A DNA stretch of 64,000 nt, taken from Haliclystus octoradiatus. Its lineage: Eukaryota > Cnidaria > Staurozoa > Stauromedusae > Haliclystidae. Below the pieces are notes generated by a model. That model saw only the letters and a list, made by a program, of their open reading frames with translations, was not told the DNA's origin and ran no database searches. The stretch lies in NCBI GenBank assembly GCA_916610825.1, contig OU744451.1:17879307-17943306 (forward strand), in the 5' to 3' direction. The position numbers were made by a program, and so were the translations under genes. Below, one piece after another: positions 11,893-22,796 of this stretch (positions within the stretch are counted from its first letter, which is position 1; every line of letters begins with the position of its first letter).

Positions 11893-14281
11893 CTGTAATG
11901 AAAATATAAAAGACACATTGAATACTGCAACATCTTCAAATATGTAGGTTGTATAAAAGAAGATTCTCAAGGTATGTGTGTCAATAAACATGTCTCACTT
12001 GTGATAGCTGTCAGGTAAAAAGTTTTCTACAATCACTTTAGCAAGCTCTGCAATTGTGCTATTGCGGCGTCCTTTCAAGAAGCTGGACTTCAACCATCCA
12101 TTCTGTCTTTCTATACCGTTGTTAATGTAAACACCAATGTCAAGATTCTTCTCTCTATGAAACATCCCCCATTTCTATAAAAAAGTAGGCCTATTTATAT
12201 TTTGTCACATAATTTAACATAATATCCCATGATTTCCTATTCATTTATATATGATAATCTAGGCCTACTGTTTCCACAGTCTGTTTACACCGAGATAAGT
12301 ATAGGCCTAAATTGACTCAACCAATAGGCCAGTCAATTTTTATTATAGGCTATCCCAAATATTGTTTGCTACCTATTTGTGAACTATAAAACAAAAATAG
12401 AAATTTATGATGAATATAAACCTCTGTATGCTTCTCCCAGTATTCTGTGTAGTAATGCTGGAACTTTTCGCAGAGTGTCCACTCAAGGCTGCTTTTCAAT
12501 TTTGATGTGTGACTATTGAACGTAGCTTCATCTGGGCTATTCGCTATGTCACGCATAAATTTGAGTAATTCATCTTTAAAGAAGTAAGAACCATGATCAT
12601 GCTTTGACAGTCATTCTCCCCACGCTTTCTCTCGGTGAAAGTCACACAAGTGTATGTGTGAATCTGTATGGTGCAATGAAATTGTTTTTGTTAATCTAAG
12701 TTCTATTATCTTAGTAAATTATATTAATGAGCTTTATTTTGATTGATAATATAGTCAAATCTAAGTACTGTAAAACAGCAGTAGTCTACTTGCTCAAGTT
12801 AACCTACACAGCAGCCATATGTACAATTGTACATATACCATATGTAGTTCACTAATTATCTATGTTTTCATATTCAATTCGCAAGTTCATTGGTCATGAT
12901 TAGCCTTTATATCTATTGCATCTAATAGTCCAAACTATGGTTGCTACTGTACAACAATACCCCTGTAAAAAAGTCAATGAGTCCATGATTCATGAACATT
13001 TTCAGTGGGTTCATGAAAATTTGGAAATTTCATGTTCATGGGCTGTATGAACTTTTTCACAATGGTAACTTACCAGGATGTGAATGATTTATGGTATTAA
13101 TTTCCGCAAGCGAATAATCCACAATAAAGTTTTTAGGATTCCAATCAGGATTCTTTTCCTTTATGATATCCAATGCCTCCTTTAACGATTCTTGGTCTTC
13201 ATTCTCAGAAATCAAAGCAGCTCACAGCAAAATCCTTAAAATCGCTTACAAGAATCTTTTTATAAGTATCAAGAATATATTTCCTTGAAACTGTTGTTTC
13301 AAGACGAAATTTTCTTTTTTTTTCACACGCTATTCAATTGAATTTAGCTGTTAATTGCCGCTATTTTCTTGTTTCAAGAATAATTGTCTACATAGAATCA
13401 GAGATTCTCGCACCTTCCAACAATAATATTCTCCTTTCAATTGGCTTTTTTCTTAATTGGAGTATATTTCTGTTCAACCTAATACGGTATTATAGCCCTT
13501 TCCTGGCAGAAATAGAATCATAATCCAAACAACAAACGATATATAACTTGATTAAAATCATGATTTTAATTAAAATATTATAGTTCATTTATCAAATAGC
13601 AAACATTTTATTCAACAATCAACATGAATAATTCCAAAAGTGTTCACATATTTTGTTACTAGACTCAATTAACAAGAACTAATGTAACTTCAAAACATAT
13701 CACTTAATACATCATTTTAGTAGTTAAATGTAATAAAAACGTTTTATGCCTATTTAACAAAGCTCAAGATTATTTAGACTATATACGATGATTATAATAG
13801 TAATTTGTTATTTATGAGATTACCATCTAACTTCAATGTAGTTCATTATTGACAGTACAAAGTTCTTGAGTATGGTTTTACCAATAAAAACACGCATTGG
13901 CATTGCCAAGAACGATAGATGGATGGTATAGTATATTCCCAAAATGAAAAGTTAAACCAAGTAACAGATATGTGTTCCTGGTGAAAAAGCAAACAAAAAA
14001 GAGTTGAGTAAGTGAAACATATATCCTCAGTTAAAACTGGAGAAAGGACACAATAATAGAGTAGCAATGTCAATAATATAAAGATGATAACAGCTCATTA
14101 ATATATGATGAAATTTACTTAAAATTAAATTGATGGTAATTATTCAGTGATACACAACTATATTACGTTACTTCAACTCCAAGAATCCACTTTCTAGTTA
14201 ACTGACGTGCAAATTGTAAATAGTAGCAATAATAATAATGGTAATACATACATAGTTACATACATACATAGTTACATACAT

Positions 14282-14362
14282 AGTTTTTCCAAGATGGCTA
14301 CTTGACCACATGTTGTATTTACTGCTTCATCTTTCTCTGAGTATTTTCTACTTATTATAACA
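14282..14362 (+). repeat. 5' LTR, truncated at its start
   Basis: This 81-bp sequence is identical to 18546-18626. The first 63 bp expected from the 3' LTR are absent; in their place are acatacatagtt microsatellite repeats at about 14245-14281. The retained part ends in TTATTATAACA. Confidence 0.9.
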
Positions 14363-14380
14363 TGGTGTCAGATGTAAAAG
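14363..14380 (+). promoter_or_regulatory. Primer-binding-site-like sequence
   Basis: TGGTGTCAGATG directly abuts the end of the 5' LTR. A TGG start is what is expected where the CCA end of a tRNA primes reverse transcription. Which tRNA pairs here was not determined. Confidence 0.55.
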
Positions 14381-14426
14381 ATTGAACATTAATTGAATAT
14401 TACTTGAACATTAATTGAACAATACT

Positions 14427-17054
14427 ATGGCTGAATCTAGTGAATTTTCTAAGCCTGGACCGCTTGTATTTGATGCAAACGCTGCTGAGAACTGGCGCCG
14501 TTTTTTGATGAGATTTCAAATTTACCTTGTTGCAAAAGAAAAGGATGATAAACCTGATCGCCTCAAGGTGAATATGTTACTGAATTTCGCTGGCCCTGAT
14601 GCTATAGAAGAATATAGCCATTTTACTTATGGTCCAAGAGAAGATATGGAGAATTATGATTGTATAATAAGCAAGTTTGATTTACTATGCCGTGGTGCAA
14701 AGAACGTCATTTATGAAAGATTTGTGTTTTTTACTAGACAACAAAAGGACGGTGAAAGGATTGACTCCTTTATCAGTGAACTGAAAAGGTTAGCATTGTC
14801 TTGTGAATTTGCTGGTCTACGTGACTCTTTAATTCGAGATCGCATTGTTGGGGGAGTAATCTCTGATGACTTAAGAGGAGAATTGCTAAAGAAGCCAGGC
14901 CTAAACTTGAAAACTGCCCATGATTATGCAAGGACATTCGAGGCAACTGAAAGTCAGAAGCAGCAGTTTTCATTATCTGCCCGTGCATCACAACCAGAAC
15001 AGACTGCAATTCATTTTGTGAAGGATAGTAAAAGAAGCAGCAAGAAGTCAACCTGTAAATTTTGTGGTTATAGTCATGCCATGAAAATATCATTATGTCC
15101 TGCCCACAATAAAAAATGCAGAAGATGTGATGAAATTGGGCACTTTGAAAAAATGTGCACAACACAAAAAGATAACAGCAAGAAGATTCGGACTGTCCAG
15201 AGAGATGAAACTGACAGTGAAGAAGATGTTGAAAGCCAATTATATTTTGGATCTCTTGAAGTTGGTGCTATATCTTCAAAGATGCATAAGAAAAGCATGG
15301 TGACTGTGAAAATAGCTGGAAAGGATGTACAACTGAAGGCTGACACAGGTGCAGAAGCAACTGTTATTCCGTTGTCACTATACAGGCACTTGTCCAAGAA
15401 GCCATTAAAGAAAGTGCGTCTACCATTAAAAGGCTGGTTAGCAGACAAGTCTGTATATCCTAAAGGGTGTGTTCGTCTACACACACAGTACAATAATCGG
15501 AGTTTAGACATTTTGTTTTTGGTTGTTGATGAAGAGTTTACACCACTTCTTGGCTGTGATGCGTGTTTGGATCTTGAAGTGGTGAAATTTATGAATGTTG
15601 ATTGCATATCGGACATGAGCCCCAAAGTACCCACTTGCAATGTATGTCCAGTGGATACATCACCTGTGCTGAAAGAGTTTAAAGATTGTTTCTCAGAACA
15701 ACCAGGACTGCTTGCAGATTCGGTTAGTTTGGAAATTGATGAGTCCTGTAGTCCAATAGTCCATGCACCTAGGAAGATACCAATTGCATTACAAGAGCCT
15801 GTCCACAAAAAACTGAAGGAGATGGAAGACATGGGTGTGATTATAAAGCAGACATCTAGTACACCATGGGTGTCTTCAATGGTTGTTGTAGACAAAAGGA
15901 AATCAGCAAAACAATCAACAAGACCTTGTGCCAAAGATATTCGGATATGTATAGATCCTAGAGACTTAAACAAGGCCCTGAAACGCTCACATTATCCGAT
16001 GGCTTCAATTGAGGACATTGCTGCTCGTATCCATGATTCCAAGGTGTTTGCTGTTTTAGATGCTTGCAGTGGCTATTGGCAGTTACCAGTGGATTTACCA
16101 AGCTCTAGGTTACTAACATTCAACACTAAATGGGGAAGATATAGATTTACACGACTACCATTTGGAATATCACCTGCTCCAGAGTTGTATCAACGTGAGA
16201 TGGATCGTCTGTTTGAAGGATTGCCAGTTGACATTATTGTTGATGATTTTTTGGTATGTGGCAAAGATCAGAAAGATTTGGATCAGAAACTGCGTCTAGT
16301 GTTACAGAGAGCACGTGAAGTTGGGTTGCGATTTAATCTAAAGAAATTAAAATACAATTTACCTGAGGTAACTTATGTTGGCCATGTATTAACATCGGAT
16401 GGTCTGAAACCTGATCCTGAAAAGATCCAAGCCATCCAAGAGATGCCAACACCAACAGATAAAGAAGGAATTCTACGGTTTCTGGGTACTGTCAATTACC
16501 TGGATAAATTCTTACCAAACAAAGCTGATTTACAAGGACCTATTTCTCAGCTCTCACAGAAGAATGTCAATTTTGTGTGGGACACACCTCAGCAAGAGGC
16601 ATTTGATGCCTTGAAGAAGTCATTAACCAATGCTCCTGTCCTTGCTTATTTTGACAACAACAAGAAAACAGTACTGAGCGTTGATGCTAGTGGGACTGGA
16701 CTTGGTGCAGTTATACTTCAGGATGGAAGACCAATAGCCTATGGGTCAAAACGACTAACTGAGTGTGAACGAAGATACACAAACATAGAGAGAGAGCTGC
16801 TGGCAATTGTATGGGGTGTAGCAAAGTTCCATACGTATGTCTATGGAAGGCAGATAACGGTTGAGACTGATCACAAACCGCTAGAAGCTATATTTCGAAA
16901 GAATCTTAACGATGCACCACCAAGACTCCAAAGAATGCTGTTAAAGTTGACCAAATATGCCCTAGATGTGAAATATGTACCAGGACGAGAGCAAGTACTG
17001 CCTGATTGCTTAAGCAGAGCTGCTATCGCAACCACTGGAAATATTCCAGAATAG
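14427..17054 (+). CDS. gag-pol: Gag-protease-RT-RNase H polyprotein of the gypsy element
   Basis: The first ATG in frame is at 14427, giving about 875 aa. Domains in order: a gag-like region; a Cys-rich part ending in the zinc knuckle CRRCDEIGHFEKMC (C-x2-C-x4-H-x4-C); an aspartic protease with DTGAEA; a reverse transcriptase with LDACSGYWQ, FTRLPFG and a VDD box in IIVDDFLV; and an RNase H with VLSVDASG, the ERELLAIVWG helix and TDHKPLE. The whole frame is open. It ends at an in-frame TAG (17052-17054) directly before the integrase, which continues in the same frame. Either this is a single nonsense change in a young copy, or pol is made by stop-codon read-through. Confidence 0.95.
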   Translation: MAESSEFSKPGPLVFDANAAENWRRFLMRFQIYLVAKEKDDKPDRLKVNMLLNFAGPDAIEEYSHFTYGPREDMENYDCIISKFDLLCRGAKNVIYERFVFFTRQQKDGERIDSFISELKRLALSCEFAGLRDSLIRDRIVGGVISDDLRGELLKKPGLNLKTAHDYARTFEATESQKQQFSLSARASQPEQTAIHFVKDSKRSSKKSTCKFCGYSHAMKISLCPAHNKKCRRCDEIGHFEKMCTTQKDNSKKIRTVQRDETDSEEDVESQLYFGSLEVGAISSKMHKKSMVTVKIAGKDVQLKADTGAEATVIPLSLYRHLSKKPLKKVRLPLKGWLADKSVYPKGCVRLHTQYNNRSLDILFLVVDEEFTPLLGCDACLDLEVVKFMNVDCISDMSPKVPTCNVCPVDTSPVLKEFKDCFSEQPGLLADSVSLEIDESCSPIVHAPRKIPIALQEPVHKKLKEMEDMGVIIKQTSSTPWVSSMVVVDKRKSAKQSTRPCAKDIRICIDPRDLNKALKRSHYPMASIEDIAARIHDSKVFAVLDACSGYWQLPVDLPSSRLLTFNTKWGRYRFTRLPFGISPAPELYQREMDRLFEGLPVDIIVDDFLVCGKDQKDLDQKLRLVLQRAREVGLRFNLKKLKYNLPEVTYVGHVLTSDGLKPDPEKIQAIQEMPTPTDKEGILRFLGTVNYLDKFLPNKADLQGPISQLSQKNVNFVWDTPQQEAFDALKKSLTNAPVLAYFDNNKKTVLSVDASGTGLGAVILQDGRPIAYGSKRLTECERRYTNIERELLAIVWGVAKFHTYVYGRQITVETDHKPLEAIFRKNLNDAPPRLQRMLLKLTKYALDVKYVPGREQVLPDCLSRAAIATTGNIPE

Positions 17055-17075
17055 GATTCAGACCTTCACATAAGT

Positions 17076-18443
17076 ATGATTAACAATGTCGCCATTCAAG
17101 ATAAGTCAATCGAAACCTTCCGACGTGCCATTTCAACTGATGAGGTATCAATTGTTGTAATGGATTACATTGTAAATGGTTGGCCTGAACAGAAAGATTC
17201 TGTAGATGAATTAGCAAAAGAATACTGGAACTTGAGATATGAACTCAGCGTGGAAGATGGTATCATCTTTAAAATGGATCGCCTTGTTGTACCACGATCA
17301 CTACGAAAGGAGGTGTTAGAGGACATTCATGCTGGCCACATGGGGGAAAATAAAAGCTTGTCTCTTGCAAGAGAATACGTATTTTGGCCTGGTATGTCAG
17401 CCCAAATTAAAGATACTGTGTCGTCATGTGGAATTTGTAATTCATTCCGAAACAGACAACAAAAAGAAACGTTGCAGCCACATGACATTCCAGATTTACC
17501 ATGGCAATCAATTGGATGTGACCTTTTTGACTTTGGTGGGCAAACGTATTTACTACTCACAGATTTTTTCTCAAAATACTTTGAAATTGAACAATTAAAG
17601 AGTGCAACTGCTTTGTGTGTGATCACAAACATTAAGAAGATATTTGCAAGATTTGGCATACCAGATACTGTCTACAGTGATAATGGACCACAGTTCAGCA
17701 ACACTCAGTATTTATTTAGCACATCACATGAGTTCAAAAAATTTGCAATTGATTGGAATTTTAAACATGTCACCAGTAGCCCAGAATATCCAAAATCAAA
17801 TGGAGCAGCAGAGCGTGCAGTGCAAACATCAAAAAGATTACTCCGAAAGGCACAAGCATCTGGCAGAGACCCGTTTGAGGCATTATTGAAGTTACGTAAC
17901 ACACCATTTGAAGATATTGGCCTTTCTCCAGTTCAGTTGTTAATGGGACGCAGGACAAAGACATCACTTCCAACTCATCGAAGGTTACTTGTGCCGCAGA
18001 ATGTATCTCCTGCTCGTGTTGTTGAACAGCTGAAAAAGCGACAAGTCACTGCAAAACGCTACTATGATACATCCAGTAAAGACCTACCAGTTTTGAGTGA
18101 TGGAGAAAAAGTCAGATTTAGACCAAACAAAGAAAAGTCTTGGAGAAAAGCGGAAGTACTTCCAAGATCTTATGTGGTGCAAGATGAACAAGGTCGAGTC
18201 TATCGACGCAATAGACAACACTTGATTGCTGTACCAAATGATCGAATGATGATAAATCACCAGCCTGTCAATCACGAAGCAGATGATGTGTCTCAAAGTC
18301 AAGACCCTGGTCAAAGCAATGTGCACAATAGTCAAGAGTCTGATCAAAACAATGATGCAACTGGACTACCAATCCAAAGCCTGAAACCCAAGAAATCAAT
18401 GAGAGAACGTCGAGCAACAGACAGACTTATTCAGTCGTGCTAA
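17076..18443 (+). CDS. int: Integrase of the gypsy element
   Basis: It lies in the same frame as the upstream polyprotein, separated by one TAG, so it is the C-terminal part of pol; the ATG at 17076 need not be a real start. It has an H-H-C-C zinc domain (HAGHMG ... CGIC), then a DDE core: Asp in GCDLFDFGG, Asp in YSDNGPQF and Glu in NGAAERAV. A basic C-terminal tail includes a chromatin-binding-like segment (KVRFRPNKEKSWRKAEV). The frame is open to the stop at 18443, just before the purine tract and 3' LTR. Confidence 0.95.
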   Translation: MINNVAIQDKSIETFRRAISTDEVSIVVMDYIVNGWPEQKDSVDELAKEYWNLRYELSVEDGIIFKMDRLVVPRSLRKEVLEDIHAGHMGENKSLSLAREYVFWPGMSAQIKDTVSSCGICNSFRNRQQKETLQPHDIPDLPWQSIGCDLFDFGGQTYLLLTDFFSKYFEIEQLKSATALCVITNIKKIFARFGIPDTVYSDNGPQFSNTQYLFSTSHEFKKFAIDWNFKHVTSSPEYPKSNGAAERAVQTSKRLLRKAQASGRDPFEALLKLRNTPFEDIGLSPVQLLMGRRTKTSLPTHRRLLVPQNVSPARVVEQLKKRQVTAKRYYDTSSKDLPVLSDGEKVRFRPNKEKSWRKAEVLPRSYVVQDEQGRVYRRNRQHLIAVPNDRMMINHQPVNHEADDVSQSQDPGQSNVHNSQESDQNNDATGLPIQSLKPKKSMRERRATDRLIQSC

Positions 18444-18482
18444 CTAATTATTATTAAAGTTATATTGTTATGACGAGGAGGA

Positions 18483-18626
18483 TGTTATAATATTTTATGT
18501 TAATCTTATTATTGTTATTGTTGTTTGATAACGAGGCAGTCTTTGAGTTTTTCCAAGATGGCTACTTGACCACATGTTGTATTTACTGCTTCATCTTTCT
18601 CTGAGTATTTTCTACTTATTATAACA
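18483..18626 (+). repeat. 3' LTR of the gypsy element
   Basis: This 144-bp LTR starts TGTTATAAT after the purine-rich GACGAGGAGGA and ends ATTATAACA. It is unusually short for a gypsy LTR. It is followed by GTAATAATAATGGG, the start of the tandem-repeat unit into which the element inserted. Confidence 0.9.
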
Positions 18627-18636
18627 GTAATAATAA

Positions 18637-19880
18637 TGGGATCGTTCCACATCAGTTCTTGGTACGTGGTCAATGAAATAATCAAAGCATTTATAGAATG
18701 AGAATCAAAAATGATACTTGTTAGATTATGTTACGTTACTTCAAGAATCGTCCTTCTAGTTAACTTGGGTGAAACTTGAAGCACCATAATCTAGCAAATC
18801 TTATTTTTGTCTCTAATTTACTATAAAAACTGAAGTCAAGTTTATAAAATATAACATCCTATGTGACTGTCATTGTGATCTCTCAATTATTGATATTATG
18901 AAGTCTAATAAAAATTATAATAATAGTAATAATAATAATAAAATTTATGTTTGTCTAATAGCAGATAATATAGGGCTCTATGTCTTCATTTGACAGAGCG
19001 GTAAATAATAATAATTTATGGCGAAAGAGTCAAAGAATACACATTCTTTACTGTTACTCAAGTTTCACGCTTTTCACAGCGATCTTCAGACAGATTTTTT
19101 ACTCAATAATAGTAATAATAATAATAATAATAATAATGGTAATAATGGTAATATAACAATAATGGGATCGTTTTACGTCAGTTCTTGGTACGTGGTCAAT
19201 GAAATAATCAAAGCATTTATAGAATGAGAATCAAAAATGATACTTGTTAGATTACGTTACGTTACTTCAAGAATCGTCCTTCTAGTTAACTTAGGTGAAA
19301 CTTGAAGCACCATAATCTAGCAAATCATATTTTTGCCTCCAATTTACTATAAAAACTAAAGTCAAGTTAATAAAATATAACATCCTATGTGGTTGTCGTT
19401 GGAATCTCTCAATTATTGATAATATGAAGTCTGATATAAATTATAATAATAGGAGTAAAATAATAATAGTAATATAATAATAATGGTATCATTCTATGTC
19501 AGTCCTTCGTACGTGGTCAAGAAAATAATCAAAGCATTTATAGAATGAGAATCAAAAATGATACATGCTAGATTATGTTACGTTACTTCAAGAATCGTCC
19601 TTCTAGTTAACTTAGATGCAATCTGAAGCACCATGATCTAGCATATCTTATTTTTGTCTCTAATTTTACTGTAAAATCTAAAGTGAAGTTAATAAAATAT
19701 AAAATCCTATGTGATGGTCGTTGGAATCTCTCAAATATTGATATTATGAAGTCTAATAAAAATTCTAATAATAATAATAGTGCCGTGGTATTATGATAAT
19801 AATGGGATCGTTCCACATCAGTTCTTGGTACGTGGTCAATGAAATAATCAAAGCATTTTGAGAATGAGAGTCAAAAGACA
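18637..19880. repeat. Four-unit tandem repeat (about 320 bp) with ATA microsatellites
   Basis: Units begin near 18637, 19163, 19484 and 19801 with ATGGGATCGTTCCAC-like sequence. They share TACGTGGTCAATGAAATAAT, AATCGTCCTTCTAGTTAACT and TATGAAGTCTAATA. The first unit contains about 200 bp of extra sequence. Trinucleotide TAA/AAT runs join the units. A diverged partial copy at about 14150-14250 shows that the gypsy element landed inside this array. The array lies in a transposase intron. Confidence 0.85.
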
Positions 19881-19899
19881 CATGCTAGATAATATTACT

Positions 19900-20800
19900 T
19901 CAAGAATCACCCTTGAAGTTTGATGCTGGCTTGGGATGAGAACCCTGAGAATGCAATTTGGCCTCCTGACTTTAGGCGTTCTAAATTAGTTTGGCAGACA
20001 AAAGTCAACGTTGAATTATTAAACGCATAGAATAACAAAGTATAATAGACCTACCTTTCTTACACTTGAATCTCAAAAGTCAAATCCCACAAAATAATGT
20101 TCGAGGAAAGACAACATTCAGGCTAGGTTTAAATGAACTTCCTTGTTGGCCAATGGCGGTGTCATTCCATCGCGTTTTCATAAACCAAATAGGCCTAACC
20201 AATTCCATGTTTTCACCTTTTATAATTCCTCGCGTAAATATCATATCATTCGAAGCATCTTTACAAGTTAAAGTTAAAGCCATGGCAGGTTGAAAACATC
20301 TTGATGTTCTCTGAGTTTGTAAAGTCGTAAACTGCAAATGCAAACGGTCACAGTTTTCTGTTTTCTTTCAAATCTTCATACCGCGCCTTTGAATGAGGAC
20401 CTGGGTCTCAGTTTGAAAGGACGCAATTGGATGAAACAATAGGTCTGCACGCAGGCTAATAATTTTGGAACTTTGACACATTTTACAGAACAGTTATTTA
20501 GCAGTGTGAAAACATAGAAGCATTGAATTCTTATTTCAAGAATATTGGCCCTATCCTACTTGAAACTAGTGACGCCTCAAATCATATAGCTTTATATTCT
20601 TATTTGGAGAAAAAAATCTGTCAATACAAGAATTTTAGGATATACTTGTTTTCAATTTTTGCTGTGTACTACCAAATAACACATGTTGGATTTGACGCAT
20701 AAAAAGAACAGTGGAACTGAGTATCTATAATTCAGTTATGACAATAAAGTTTATCAGTATTCAGTATGACTCAATTTTCTTAGATTTTACAAGGATATAT
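19900..20800. other. Intron sequence inside the MULE gene
   Basis: No clear exon was found between the tandem repeat and the first catalytic exon at 20816. A TCTGCACGCAGGCTAA motif near 20443 resembles the ends of the palindromes at 40505 and 42201. Confidence 0.3.
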
Positions 20801-22750
20801 CATTTTTACACTCACCTACAACATCTATATGTGGCATCTAACAAACAAAGATCTTGTCCATATCGGACCAACAACCTCCGCATCCACTGTGAGTGGTATA
20901 TGAATAATAGCTTTACAGTGTTAGATTTTGCCTAGAGGCATCAAAGAAAAGTGTACAATGTTACCATGTTGGAAATCATTTGAAAATATTATGATGTACA
21001 TACAATTTACACAAATACCTTATTACTTTGGTAAATGCCTCATGGTCATTTTTGAATGCCAAAATATACATTACATTCGCTGTAAACGTTTTAGTGCTAG
21101 TTTTGAGGATGCATCTGTTTATACTAATTGCTTAAGATTATTTAAGATTATTTTAATTTAATTGTTCATTTAATTTACGCTGTCAAATCTGGCTAGGTTT
21201 GTTTCTCAGGAGTGAATAACTTACCCTGAATTTTACAAAACCATCCTTTTCCTTTGCCCATTCACTGCACATAATTTCCAGATTTTTCAGATCATCTGGC
21301 GAATGCCTCCTTCCTAGCCTCTCGTTATTCAAAATGTTGTAAAGATCTTTTTTGTGTGGAAAATATTTCCGGCGCGTGTTCGGTGGTGGCTCACGATCTC
21401 TAAACAAGTCTTTTGTGACGTAGCATTGATATGCTTTTCTGCCTCTGTGACAATGTTGACACCTATGCTGAACAGATCTCGTACTTTTTGTACTATTTTG
21501 GGGTCTATTGGCTCTCGCATGTGGGATGCCTGCAAGAAAACATCTTGGTAATTATTCATCAGTCATTTTTCAGTATTGATAAACACAGACCAAATGCTCT
21601 AGAACATACCTCTCCTTCTGTTGATTGGTATCTGTGGCTGTTTATAGCAGGTAATTTCAACTGAAAACATTCTTCAGCTTCAAGTGCAATACTGTTCTTA
21701 ATGTCATCTTTCAGCTTCTTCATCATTTTCCGTTTTAGTGCATTGTTTTGTTGTTCTGTGGGCTGTAATTCAACCTAGAAAAGTTGAATGTAATGATACA
21801 GTAGTCTCGAAATATTCGATACATAGGCCAAACATGAGTAAATAAATCTCAAGTGTACAAACACCCTGTATCAGTGGCCAGTGTTGAAATTAAGGCGTCT
21901 ACTAATTTATAAAATCATTGGGTCTTTATTTTATTGTACTATCCCTAAATAATGTATTTCAATGGTCTTACCTGATACTTCGGAAAGATCAATATCCTTG
22001 ACATAAAAATTTTGCTTCGACAACCAAGCTTCTTACTAAATTGCAAAAGGAACCTTTTTCTTAGAAAGGAATGCTCTCCTGGGCCAAGCTAAAATTAAGT
22101 TGAAAAATGATCACTGCAATCATTCAAATATAAAATACATGCACTGAATAAATCCATATACAACAAAACATTTCAGAATCTTATTGTTTTCATTTTCCCG
22201 TTGTCGTTTTTCCTTGGCGTTTGCATCAATATCCTCTCCCTGTTGGTATTGATAATAACAATTGCCTGCACATATGAATGGTATGCCATCGAAAGGGTTT
22301 GAAATTCCATCATTGCATTTTGAAGTGGACGACCAAAGGATTCTGGAAGACTTTAGGAGAGAAGGCAAAGCTTCTTCGAATTTTTTTACTAAAAAACAAA
22401 AATGGTCATGTTTTAATATCACTTCAGCATGGGTCACCTTGATTGTAAACATGAACATTCATGTCCGACTCACCGTATATTTGGTCTTTATGATATAGCC
22501 GCCAACTAGAATATGTATCATCCTTAAACTTTTCGAAAAATATATCTAATTCTGTTTGATTGGTGAATTTATGTATAGTATAGTGACATTCATTGATAGC
22601 CTCCTCGCTATCCATACTGTACTTCGTTCGATGGCTGTGCCGTTCTACGATCATGTGGGTGGGTGGTGGCATCACATTTCATGTTTCCCGCGTATTTATG
22701 TTTTGCTACATGCCTCTCTTTAAATTAACGAATATCTCACTTCCAAACAT

Positions 22751-22796
22751 TGTGACATCAGCGCTCGCACGACTTGGCTGTGTTATAGAATCGACC
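22751..22796 (-). repeat. Right terminal inverted repeat of the MULE
   Basis: This is the reverse-complement partner of 8135-8180, 42 of 46 bases identical. The first transposase ATG candidate (22675) is only 76 bp inside it, so the repeat probably also carries the transposase promoter, as in other MULEs. Confidence 0.9.

Larger units (their letters stand above)
14282..18626 (+). mobile_element. Ty3/gypsy LTR retrotransposon nested in the MULE
   Basis: Full internal region between two LTR copies. The 3' LTR (18483-18626, 144 bp) starts TGTTATAAT and ends ATTATAACA, an inverted terminal repeat. The 5' copy retains only its last 81 bp and is identical to the matching part of the 3' LTR, so insertion was recent. 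A tRNA-primer-site-like TGGTGTCAGATG follows the 5' LTR, and a purine tract (GACGAGGAGGA) precedes the 3' LTR. The pol order is protease, RT, RNase H, integrase, as in Ty3/gypsy. No envelope gene is present. Confidence 0.95.
8737..22675 (-). pseudogene. MULE transposase with SWIM, Ulp1/C48 and zinc domains (broken)
   Basis: Minus-strand exons in order: 22675-22474 (N-terminus); about 22387-22140; about 22080-21975 (KKLGCRSKIFM..ILIFP); 21770-21608; about 21545-21220 (DLFRDREPPPNTRRKYFP); 20931-20816 (LLVRYGQDLCLLDATYR, first catalytic Asp); about 13275-13074 (NFIVDYSLAEIN, second Asp); about 12672-12421 (CDFHREKAW); 12174-11999 (NNGIERQNGWLKSSFLKGR, catalytic Glu); 11892-11381 (SWIM); about 10640-10330; 10240-10115; about 9930-9865; about 9730-9600; 9468-8737 (protease). 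Introns have GT-AG ends where checked. The N-terminal part resembles the DNA-binding region of CaRF-like proteins. Breaks: a frameshift near 21428, one near 13215, TGA at 12611-12613 in place of a Trp, and TGA at 8836-8838 in place of a Cys. Exon limits marked 'about' are estimates. Confidence 0.82.
8135..22796 (-). mobile_element. Composite Mutator-like DNA transposon (MULE), 14.7 kb
   Basis: The ends are 46-bp terminal inverted repeats (8135-8180 and 22751-22796) identical at 42 of 46 positions and flanked by a 9-bp target duplication. The interior carries one minus-strand gene of many exons: a MULE-type DDE transposase with SWIM zinc finger, Ulp1/C48 protease-type domain and C-terminal zinc motif. 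Much of the length comes from later additions: a gypsy retrotransposon at 14282-18626 and a tandem repeat at about 18637-19870, both in the long intron between the first and second catalytic-aspartate exons. Nonsense and frameshift mutations make this copy non-autonomous today. MULE identity rests on the DATYR, VDYSLAEI, CDFHRE and NNGIERQN motifs, the SWIM finger and the 9-bp duplication. Confidence 0.88.

Noticed and set aside
14773-15973. Long minus-strand open frames opposite gag-pol
   Set aside because: They are antisense shadows of the gypsy coding sequence.
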